A stretch of DNA of 13,918 nt. Source: a bacterium (GTDB taxonomy: Bacteria; Chloroflexota; Dormibacteria; UBA8260; Bog-877). The stretch is from positions 1-13,918 of the forward strand of contig JAJYWT010000105.1 of NCBI GenBank assembly GCA_021791345.1, read 5' to 3'. The notes below the pieces were generated by a model. It made no database searches, was not told the origin of the DNA, and worked only from the letters and a program-made list of their open reading frames with translations. Positions 1-6,210 of this stretch are shown here, one piece after another. The position numbers were made by a program, and so were the translations under genes. Each line of letters opens with the position of its first letter. Within the stretch, counting starts at the first letter, position 1.

Positions 1-477
1 CTCCAGGGCACGGCTCAGCGGCATCTTGGCCAGCACGGGGACCGCGATGACCGCCGGGGCGACCCCGACCTTCACCTCGCTGAACGCAAAGGTGGCGGCG
101 CTCGTCGCGACCACGATGTCACTCTCAGCCACCAGGCCCATGCCGCCGCCGCGCACCGCTCCCCTGACCTCCGCGATAACGGGCTGCGGCAGCGCGCGGA
201 TGAGCCTTAGGACCGGCACCAGCGCGCCCGCGCCCGGACTGGCCCCCCGCTCTCGCCGCGCCTCCAGCTGCTCCTTGAGGTCGGCGCCGGAGCAGAACAC
301 TGACCCGGTATGGCCCAGGATGACGACCCGGACCGCGCTGGCCTTCGCCGCGGCGGTCAACGCAGCGGTGAGCTGATCAAGCAGCGCCTCGGAGAGCGCA
401 TTGCGGTTGGCCGGTGAGTCCAGGTGGATCCGCCGGGCCGGACCCTCATCCTGGACCGAGACTAGCTCTTCGGGCAA
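1..477 (-). CDS. enoyl-CoA hydratase/isomerase (crotonase) family protein, 3' end outside window
   Basis: The first 159 residues of a crotonase-fold protein are present, and the C-terminal part lies beyond base 1. The reading frame shows the fold's two oxyanion-hole regions: FCSGADLKE at residues 61-69 and VRGAVRGGGMGL at 104-115. It also has the N-terminal ANRNALS segment (23-29). The stretch FAFSEVKVGVAPAVI (130-144) resembles methylglutaconyl-CoA hydratase (LiuC-like) proteins of leucine breakdown more than classical beta-oxidation hydratases, which have GxxPGxGGTQ there. This sub-assignment is inference. A TTG start at 477-475 is chosen because AGGAG lies 6 nt upstream and no ATG or GTG gives a better fit. 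The protein would act on acyl-CoA thioesters in the cytoplasm. It is separated from the upstream helicase gene by 175 nt and is probably transcribed separately. The partner genes of its pathway are not in the window. Confidence 0.88.
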   Translation of the reverse strand, partial: MPEELVSVQDEGPARRIHLDSPANRNALSEALLDQLTAALTAAAKASAVRVVILGHTGSVFCSGADLKEQLEARRERGASPGAGALVPVLRLIRALPQPVIAEVRGAVRGGGMGLVAESDIVVATSAATFAFSEVKVGVAPAVIAVPVLAKMPLSRALE

Positions 478-604
478 GTGCGACTCCTGTGACTGCGAGG
501 GTGGACAGGCTGCTCAAATGGTAGGGAAGTCGACGCGGCTCAACCGCCAGGTGAACCTCCGCTGCCGCTGAACCGTGATCGGCGCGCTCATTCAAAGTCC
601 GAGT

Positions 605-622
605 GGCCGGTGGGCTCCGGCC
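605..622 (-). terminator. GC hairpin after helicase gene, possible terminator
   Basis: A perfect 6-bp inverted repeat, GGCCGG / CCGGCC with a 6-nt loop, lies about 30 nt past the helicase stop on the minus strand. Only a short TTT follows, so it is not a classical U-tract terminator. In high-GC bacteria hairpins without U-tracts are sometimes proposed as terminators. The rest of the 478-652 spacer shows no gene and no convincing promoter for the downstream crotonase-fold gene. Confidence 0.3.
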
Positions 623-652
623 GGCCCCCGGGCCCTGCGGACCCGCGATCGC

Positions 653-3064
653 TCAGAGTCGGCGGATCAGATCTCGCTCCAGGCTCTCACGCGCCGCTCT
701 CACCTCAGGAAGCAACTCCCACCCTGAGAGCGCCTGCTCCATCTGGCGCAGGAGCGAGTAGCAGGACTTGGTGCCCCGGAGCGCGTCGCCGGGATCCACC
801 CCGGGGGGAGGCTGGAGCTGATCCAGCGGCACTCCGCGGCTCCAGTTGTACACGTACTCCACGTAGTCGAGTGACACCGGCCGGCTCTCGGAGATCCCGT
901 GCTCCGCCTCCAGACGGGCCAGCTCGCGCTGAGCCTGCGCCAGGGTGCGAGCGAGCTGGTCGACGCGCCGGGTCGGCATGTGGCGCCGCGGGGTGAACTT
1001 CGCGGAGCCGCGGTCGTCCGCTGCCAGCATCACGATGACCGCGCACAGCTCCTCGGTTCGCAGGCCCGTGAGCCACCCTTCCGCGACCGCCTGGGCGACC
1101 AGCAGGGTGTTCTCCCCGTACACTGCGGCTGCCAGCATCCCGAGACGGGTGGGCCGGTCGTTCTGCAGATGGCCCAGCTCGGTGAGCACCGCCCGGTAGG
1201 CTCGAAGCTGGTCGCGATACTCGTGCTGGCGTTGCTGGGCCACCGCGGCGGCCTCCTCCAGAGAGCGCTCCAGCTCCAGCACCTCTTCCCGCACCCCCCG
1301 GTGCTCCGGGAGATAGGGGCAGTGGCGGCAGGGAGACTGGGCCACCTGCCGCTCGCGCTCATGAATCGCGCGCCGTTGCTGCTCCAGGCGCCCGGCGGGG
1401 TCTCTCGAATCCGCCCCAAAACGCCCCTGCCGACGATCCCGAAAGTGCTGCCGACGAAGTTGGCGGGCCTGCTCACGCGCCAGGCTGAGCGCCGCCTGGG
1501 CGCCGAGGAACTGGCTCAGGGTGCGCTCCGTGCATCTGACCTTGGGATGCTTGAAATGACGCGCCTTCAGGTCTCGGAGGCGCGCCTCCACATTGGGGCG
1601 GCGCAGCTGCACATTCTCCAGCGCCCGCAGCCGCTGGTGTTGGCCGAATGACTGTTCCAGCAGGACCTCCGCCTCGGCCGGGGTCTTGCGCCGCAGCAGA
1701 TTCAGGGTCATGTTGTAGGTGGGGGCGAACTTGGATTCGACCGCCATGTCGTTCCCGAGCAGGGTCTCGCAGATGACTCCCAGGTCCACCTCCGGGTCGC
1801 GCAGGACGATCCCGTGCCCGATGGGGTCGATGCCGCGCCTGCCGGCACGTCCCAGCAGCTGGGTGAGCTGTCCCGAGCGCAGGGGCGCGAATCCCTGGCC
1901 GTCGAACTTGGTGAAGGTGGAGATGACACAGGCACGGGCCGGCATGTTGAGCCCCAACGCCAGAGTCTCGGTGGCGAACACCACCTTGAGCAATCCGCGC
2001 TGGAAGAGCTCCTCCACGGTCTCCTTGACGTAGGGCAGCAGGCCCGCGTGGTGGACCGCCACGCCCGCCCGGAGCATGCTCATGTTGAGGGCGCCGGTGT
2101 AGAGCGCGGCCTCGTCAGGGTCGTGGATCGTGCCCAGACGCTCGGTTAGGACCTCGTCGATGGCGAACTTCTCCTCCAGGGAGGTGAGGTCAAGCGCATG
2201 GGTAGAGCACCGCCCCAGCGCCTCTCGACAGCCCTTGCGGGAGAAGATGAAGTAGATCGCGGGCAGCATCTCCTGCAGCCGCAGCTCCTCGACGACTCGC
2301 AGGAGGTCATTGTCCGAGCTGAGAAAGGTGCGGTTCCCATAGAGGCGCCGGTCGCCCTCGGCCTCCCTCTGGGCCAGCTCCAGGGTCTGCCGATCCAGCC
2401 GCCCTTTGGCATCCAGGAGGGGCAGGAAGCGGTTGCGCAATCCCAGCCAGGTTCGCAGCTCCACCGGGCGGTCGCGGCGCAGCACCACCGCCATGGGGCC
2501 ACGCCTCTCCTGCATCCAGCTGGCCACCTCGTCGACGTTGGTGATGGTCGCCGACAGGCCGATGAAGCGGATGTGGGCTGGGGCCTGGATGATCACCTCT
2601 TCCCAGACCGTCCCCCGCGGGTACTCGTCGATGTAGTGGACCTCGTCCAACACCACCCAGCGCACCGAGGCCAGGGAGTCGGGATCGTCGTAGATCAGGT
2701 TGCGCAGGATCTCGGTCGTCATGACCACCACCGGGGCCTCCGGGTTGATGGAGGTCTCACCGGTCACCAGCCCCACCGTGGCATCCCCGTGGACCCGCTT
2801 GAGGTCCCCGTACTTCTGGTTGGAGAGGGCCTTGAGTGGGGTGGTGTAGAGGACCCGCTCCCCGCCACCGCGGTGAAGGCTCTCCCAGATCGCCCACTCC
2901 GCGACCACGGTCTTGCCGCTGCTGGTGGGTGCGCTCACCAAAACCCCGGCATGGTCCTGCAGCGCCGAGATCGCCTGCTCCTGGAAGGGGTCGAGGGTAA
3001 AGGAAAGGGTGCTGGCGAAGTCCGCGAACTGGGAGGTGGCCGGCCCGCCCCCCGGGGCCTCCAC
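653..3064 (-). CDS. helY: Ski2/Mtr4-like DExH-box helicase (HelY type)
   Basis: The 803-aa product is an ATP-dependent superfamily 2 helicase, probably acting on RNA. Motifs in order are: Walker A APTSSGKT (45-52), TTPLKALSNQKYGDL (74-88), TTEILRNLIY (116-125), DEVH (140-143), SAT (171-173), HHAGLLP (338-344), FATETLALGLNMPAR (363-377) and QLLGRAGRRG (402-411). These are characteristic of the Ski2/Mtr4 subfamily rather than ordinary DEAD-box proteins. After about residue 480 there is a charged, helical insertion with cysteines at 511, 579 and 582 (CRHC). The C-terminus (about 640-800) fits the DSHCT domain. Length is somewhat below the roughly 900 residues common for actinobacterial HelY. The GTG start shares one base with the lgt stop (TAGTG), and no good ribosome binding site is visible, so translation is probably coupled to lgt. 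The family is thought to act in RNA processing or turnover, and the substrate here is unknown. Confidence 0.93.
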   Translation of the reverse strand: MEAPGGGPATSQFADFASTLSFTLDPFQEQAISALQDHAGVLVSAPTSSGKTVVAEWAIWESLHRGGGERVLYTTPLKALSNQKYGDLKRVHGDATVGLVTGETSINPEAPVVVMTTEILRNLIYDDPDSLASVRWVVLDEVHYIDEYPRGTVWEEVIIQAPAHIRFIGLSATITNVDEVASWMQERRGPMAVVLRRDRPVELRTWLGLRNRFLPLLDAKGRLDRQTLELAQREAEGDRRLYGNRTFLSSDNDLLRVVEELRLQEMLPAIYFIFSRKGCREALGRCSTHALDLTSLEEKFAIDEVLTERLGTIHDPDEAALYTGALNMSMLRAGVAVHHAGLLPYVKETVEELFQRGLLKVVFATETLALGLNMPARACVISTFTKFDGQGFAPLRSGQLTQLLGRAGRRGIDPIGHGIVLRDPEVDLGVICETLLGNDMAVESKFAPTYNMTLNLLRRKTPAEAEVLLEQSFGQHQRLRALENVQLRRPNVEARLRDLKARHFKHPKVRCTERTLSQFLGAQAALSLAREQARQLRRQHFRDRRQGRFGADSRDPAGRLEQQRRAIHERERQVAQSPCRHCPYLPEHRGVREEVLELERSLEEAAAVAQQRQHEYRDQLRAYRAVLTELGHLQNDRPTRLGMLAAAVYGENTLLVAQAVAEGWLTGLRTEELCAVIVMLAADDRGSAKFTPRRHMPTRRVDQLARTLAQAQRELARLEAEHGISESRPVSLDYVEYVYNWSRGVPLDQLQPPPGVDPGDALRGTKSCYSLLRQMEQALSGWELLPEVRAARESLERDLIRRL

Positions 3065-3909
3065 TAGGAGGCGGTCTCGGCCACGCCTTCCGGCTGCGCC
3101 GCCCGCGGCTGGCGGTTGGTCCTGAACCAGGCGTAGATCAGGATTGGCACTCCGATCAGGAGTACCCCGAGGGAGGTGAGTTGAGCCTGCTTCAGGCCGA
3201 AGGCGATGTAGGGCACGTTCACTGGGTTGCGCAGGAAGAAGAGCCCGAACTGAGTGATCGGGTAGGCGATGATGTAGGTGATCCCGATCCAGCCGTCGGG
3301 CACGTTGCGCTTGCGCAGGTAGATCAGGAGGCCCAGCACCATCAGGATCAGGATGGCCTCGTAGGCTGCTGCGGGCTGATAGGCCACGTTGAGCTTGGGC
3401 GCGAACGTGTGCGGATTGGTGTAGGCGGTCGCCCAGGGCAGGTTGGATGGGTAGCCCAGGATGTCGCCGTTGATGATGTTGCCGATCCGGCCGATCGGTT
3501 GCCCCACCGCCGCGAAGAAGGCCGCGGCGTCCAGCAGGATCCAGAAGTTTACCTTCTCCCGCCAGGCCATGAATAGCATGGTGGCGGAGGCCAGGAAGAT
3601 GGCTCCGAAGAAGGCCATCCCCCCCTCCCAGAAGGCGAGGATCTGGCCGGGGTGGGTGATGTAGTACAGCGCGCCCGACTGGAGGTCGTAGAACAGCCGG
3701 CCTCCGATCAGGCCCGCGACCACCGCCCAGAAGGCGATCCAGCTGGTCTTGCTCCGCGGTATCCCGTGGCGCTCGGCGTAGGGGAGCGCGACCTGCAGCC
3801 CCACGATGATCGCCACCGCGTAGCCCACCCCGTACCAGTGGATGGTGAGCGGTCCCAGCTTGAAGACGGGATCGATACCGATCTTTATGATCGCGACCAG
3901 CGGGCTCAC
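3064..3909 (-). CDS. lgt: prolipoprotein diacylglyceryl transferase
   Basis: The product is a 281-aa polytopic membrane protein of the Lgt family. Lgt transfers a diacylglyceryl group from phosphatidylglycerol to the lipobox cysteine of preprolipoproteins. Family features seen are HWYG (24-27), an EGGM segment (95-98), the signature GRIGNIINGDILG (140-152), and about seven hydrophobic segments. The GTG start at 3909 overlaps the ylxP stop by four bases (GTGA). A further in-frame upstream start would add residues inside ylxP and is unlikely. Some usually conserved positions differ. By alignment to E. coli Lgt, His103 corresponds to Phe101, Arg239 to Gln219 and Glu243 to Phe223, while Tyr26, Arg143, Asn146 and Gly154 are kept (Y26, R141, N144, G152). 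The His position also varies in actinobacterial Lgt. The family assignment is firm, but full activity is an inference. Confidence 0.92.
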   Translation of the reverse strand: MSPLVAIIKIGIDPVFKLGPLTIHWYGVGYAVAIIVGLQVALPYAERHGIPRSKTSWIAFWAVVAGLIGGRLFYDLQSGALYYITHPGQILAFWEGGMAFFGAIFLASATMLFMAWREKVNFWILLDAAAFFAAVGQPIGRIGNIINGDILGYPSNLPWATAYTNPHTFAPKLNVAYQPAAAYEAILILMVLGLLIYLRKRNVPDGWIGITYIIAYPITQFGLFFLRNPVNVPYIAFGLKQAQLTSLGVLLIGVPILIYAWFRTNRQPRAAQPEGVAETAS

Positions 3910-4202
3910 AGGTTGATCAGCTCCATCTGCGTGTTCGTGACCAGGGCCTCGCCCGAGCCTCCATCCGCCTCCACCCAATTGGCGACCTTGCTCAGCATCT
4001 CGTCCGCGTGCCGACGGTCATTGCTGACGCAGCTGACCCCGATCACCGCCAGCTGCCAGCTGTCGAGGTTGTCCACCTCGGCGACGGCGATGTTGAAGGT
4101 CCGGCGCATCCTGGCGATCAGCGAGCCCACCACCTGCCGCTTGGCCTTGAGCGAACGGCTCTCGGGGATGTGCAGGGTGAGCACCAGGCTGCCAATGACC
4201 AC
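3906..4202 (-). CDS. ylxP: YlxP-like protein (DUF503)
   Basis: The 98-aa product matches the DUF503/YlxP family along its whole length. It has the N-terminal strand VIGSLVLTLHIPESRSLKAKR and the central AEVDNLDSWQLAVIGVSCVSND, which correspond to the family's SLKxKR and VSVAEVxxxDxWQ patterns. YlxP genes often sit beside infB/rbfA, and a role connected to ribosome assembly or RNA has been suggested but is not well defined. Here the gene instead lies between a hydrolase gene (42 nt upstream) and lgt (4-nt overlap). The GTG start at 4202 fits the family's N-terminus. The preceding bases (AACCTCCTACACTGACCTG) hold no clear Shine-Dalgarno sequence. Confidence 0.88.
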   Translation of the reverse strand: MVIGSLVLTLHIPESRSLKAKRQVVGSLIARMRRTFNIAVAEVDNLDSWQLAVIGVSCVSNDRRHADEMLSKVANWVEADGGSGEALVTNTQMELINL

Positions 4203-4244
4203 CAGGTCAGTGTAGGAGGTTCCCCGCCAAGCCGCCGCCGGGGC

Positions 4245-4859
4245 TCAGCCCGCTCGCCGGAGCAGCTCCATCACCACGTTCTGCCGGCGTTCCTGGCCAA
4301 CCGTGGTGGTGGGCCCGTGACCGGGGTAGATGACCGTGTTCTCGGGCAGGCTGAGCAGCCGGGACACCACCGCCGTGACCTGTCGGGGCAGGTCGATGTC
4401 CGGCAGGTTGGTGGGACCCAGGTCGCCCGCGCGCAGGGTGTCGCCGGTGAACAGGTGGTTGCCCACCTTGAAGCAGAGGCTGCCCGGCGAGTGCCCGGGG
4501 GTGAAGATGACCTCCAGCTCGAAGTCGCCGAATTCGAGGCGGTCCCCGTCCACGAGGTAGCGATCCGCCGAGCGCAGGTACTGCTTGGCATCCAGAAGGC
4601 TGAGCCCGGTCTCCCCGCCCACCGCCTCACGGACCTCATCCTTGGCGGCGGCGTGATTGCGGTGGCCGTGGGTGCACACGATGTGCCGCACCTGGTACGG
4701 GCGGCACTGCTCGGCGATCTTCGCCGGGTCCGCCCCGGGGTCGATCACCACCGCCTCGTGGCTGCGGGCGCAGCCGAGGAGATAGCAGTTGGTGGGCTGG
4801 CTGCCCTCGACCTTGATCCGCGCGATCTGCAGGCGCGGGCGGGGGGTGGCGCTGCTCAG
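4245..4859 (-). CDS. metallo-beta-lactamase-fold hydrolase (glyoxalase II-like), apparent CTG start
   Basis: The product is a 204-aa MBL-fold protein with metal-site motifs in order: THGHRNH (63-69), TPGHSPGS (120-127), FTGDTLRAGDLG (136-147) and YPGHGPTT (178-185). This pattern resembles small glyoxalase II/YcbL-type hydrolases that cleave thioesters, but the substrate cannot be told. The first motif normally reads THxHxDH; here the Asp ligand position is Asn68. The usual N-terminal QPTNCYLL (21-28) is encoded upstream of the first GTG in frame (4751), so translation must begin earlier. No ATG, GTG or TTG exists there. A CTG at 4859-4857 overlaps the previous gene's stop (CTGA) and has GAGGA 6 nt before it, so it is the best start. 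The gene is co-directional with the unknown 113-aa gene and ylxP. Confidence 0.82.
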   Translation of the reverse strand: MSSATPRPRLQIARIKVEGSQPTNCYLLGCARSHEAVVIDPGADPAKIAEQCRPYQVRHIVCTHGHRNHAAAKDEVREAVGGETGLSLLDAKQYLRSADRYLVDGDRLEFGDFELEVIFTPGHSPGSLCFKVGNHLFTGDTLRAGDLGPTNLPDIDLPRQVTAVVSRLLSLPENTVIYPGHGPTTTVGQERRQNVVMELLRRAG

Positions 4860-5197
4860 CCGCGTTCCTCGCGCTGCTGCAGCAGCTTCTGGCGCAGCGC
4901 CTCCAGCTGCTCGAACTCCTCCATCGGCGGTTTGGGCATGCGCTGGTACGAGTGGGGGAACTTGGCGTGCTGCAGGGCGGCCAGCAGGGTGTCGACCTCG
5001 TCCTCGGTGAGCCGGTACAGGTGTCCCTGCGCCGCCAGCGGAACCGTGGGCTCGGTCACCAGTTGCGGCTCCAGCTGGCGTGGCTCGGCGAACATGTCCG
5101 CCGGCTCGCCCGCGGGCTTGGCCGCGCCCTTGGGGGGGACCTTGGTGGGCTGAAAGAGCTGGTCCGAACCGCTCAGGCTTGCGCGCTTGAAGGCCAT
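4856..5197 (-). CDS. unrecognised 113-aa protein encoded directly after parA
   Basis: I do not recognise this family. The protein has a short basic N-terminus (MAFKRASLSG), a proline-, alanine- and lysine-rich stretch (about 16-56) likely to be disordered, a compact segment LYRLTEDEVDTLLAALQ (60-76), and a charged C-terminal helix (92-111, rich in Glu, Gln, Arg and Leu) that could form a coiled coil. There is no signal peptide or membrane segment. The ATG is preceded by AGGAG at 7-nt spacing, with that site overlapping the parA stop codon, so it is very likely co-translated with parA. Its own stop overlaps the hydrolase start by four bases. The layout (basic N-terminus, disordered linker, oligomerising C-terminus, next to a ParA) resembles known ParA partner proteins. 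This is only an architectural analogy. Confidence 0.82.
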   Translation of the reverse strand: MAFKRASLSGSDQLFQPTKVPPKGAAKPAGEPADMFAEPRQLEPQLVTEPTVPLAAQGHLYRLTEDEVDTLLAALQHAKFPHSYQRMPKPPMEEFEQLEALRQKLLQQREERG

Positions 5198-5204
5198 CTC
5201 AGAT

Positions 5205-5209
5205 CTCCT
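5205..5209 (-). promoter_or_regulatory. ribosome binding site of the 113-aa gene, overlapping the parA stop
   Basis: AGGAG on the minus strand lies 7 nt before the ATG at 5197. It overlaps the TAG stop of parA (5208-5210). A ribosome finishing parA therefore sits on the next gene's initiation site, which supports coupled expression of the two proteins. Confidence 0.7.
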
Positions 5210-6002
5210 ATCTGGTGGCGAGAACTTGCTCTGCCAACTTGCGGTAGGCGGAGGCCCCGTCGGAGTCCTTGGCGTATTGGAGGATGGACATTCCCACCAG
5301 CGGGCACTCCGCGAATCGGATGCTGTCGCCCACCTGGAAGGGGTAGACCATGGCGCCGAAGTGGGACGAGACCTCCTGCAGGACCTCGTTGGCGTGCACG
5401 GTCCGCCCCTTGTGGATGGTGGGCAGGATGCCGTGGATCCGCAACCGGGGATTCAGCTTGACCCGGATCCGCTCGATGGTGCGCTGAAGCTGCTCCATCC
5501 CCTTCATCCCGAAGTACTCGCACTGCAAGGGGATGATCACGTCGGTCGCCACCACCAGCGCGTTGATCGAGAGCAGACCCAGAGAAGGGGGGCAGTCGAC
5601 GATCACGAAGTCGTACTCACCCAGGAGGGGATGCAACTTCTCCCGCAGCACGGACTCCCGCCCGATCTCGGTCACCAGCTGGAGCTCGGCTCCGGCGAGT
5701 TCCACGTTGGCGGGCAGGAAGTCGACCCCGACCCCGGGGGAGTGCAGCCGCACGTCCTCGGCCTGCACGTTGTGCTCGCACAACATGTCGTAGACCGTCA
5801 GCCGCAGGTCGTCAGGGTTGCGGACACCCATGTTCACGGTCAGATGTCCCTGGGGATCGAGGTCCACCAGCAGCACCCGGCTGCCGCGCTCGGCGAGCGC
5901 GCTCCCCAGGTTGACCGCGGTCGTGGTCTTGCCGACCCCCCCCTTCTGGTTGGCGATGGCGAAGACCTGCGCCTCGCGGGTTACGTGGTGATTGGAGGAC
6001 AT
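5208..6002 (-). CDS. parA: ParA/Soj-type ATPase
   Basis: The 264-aa product is a ParA-family (deviant Walker) ATPase. It has KGGVGKTT (20-27) with the signature lysine, VLLVDLDPQG (43-52), the Walker B region FVIVDCPPSLG and the later IIPLQCEYFGMKG segment typical of chromosomal ParA/Soj. Such proteins dimerise on ATP and bind DNA nonspecifically to position chromosome origins, plasmids or other cargo. Length is typical, with no extra N-terminal DNA-binding domain. The start at 6002 (ATG) gives the usual short leader before the P-loop. A GTG at 6038 is possible but adds an unusual tail. Neither has a strong ribosome binding site. No parB or canonical parS site is visible nearby; an unknown small gene follows instead. 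The Walker A codons contain a run of eight G. Confidence 0.92.
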   Translation of the reverse strand: MSSNHHVTREAQVFAIANQKGGVGKTTTAVNLGSALAERGSRVLLVDLDPQGHLTVNMGVRNPDDLRLTVYDMLCEHNVQAEDVRLHSPGVGVDFLPANVELAGAELQLVTEIGRESVLREKLHPLLGEYDFVIVDCPPSLGLLSINALVVATDVIIPLQCEYFGMKGMEQLQRTIERIRVKLNPRLRIHGILPTIHKGRTVHANEVLQEVSSHFGAMVYPFQVGDSIRFAECPLVGMSILQYAKDSDGASAYRKLAEQVLATR

Positions 6003-6065
6003 TTTGGTAGCCGGACCTCGGGCGGGGTGCCAGGTCACTCCAGCGACCGGCCTGATGGCCCCCTG

Positions 6066-6082
6066 CCGCTATCATATGGCGG
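6066..6082. promoter_or_regulatory. near-palindrome in the parA / TPR divergent spacer, possible operator or promoter
   Basis: The 17-mer CCGCTATCATATGGCGG is an imperfect inverted repeat: six of eight outer pairs match, one is T-G, and the centre is A. It is a small AT-rich island in a GC-rich spacer. It contains TATCAT on the plus strand and TATGAT on the minus strand, each 5 of 6 matches to a sigma-70 -10 element. No convincing -35 box was found at normal spacing on either strand. The remaining spacer (6003-6210) holds no gene that I can see. Confidence 0.3.
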
Positions 6083-6210
6083 CTTGAGGAAGAGCAGGGA
6101 GCCGGTGACGCCGATTCGGAGCTGCTCCTGGCGCGAACCGGGCGGGTCCCGAACCACCTGCCGACACCTATTAGATCATCGGCTCGTAACCAAGGAGGAT
6201 GTGGGTCACC

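Noticed and set aside
500..545. Possible promoter for the crotonase-fold gene (TTGAGC and TACCAT on the minus strand)
   Set aside because: Spacing is only about 14 nt and each box matches the consensus weakly.
2198..3067. 289-codon open frame on the plus strand opposite the helicase
   Set aside because: Shadow of a high-GC coding gene: no family resemblance, and the helicase motifs on the minus strand are unambiguous.
4203..4244. CCCCG / CGGGG arms in the 42-nt gap between the MBL gene and ylxP
   Set aside because: A 5-bp stem with a large GC-rich loop and no U-tract is too weak to call a terminator or attenuator.
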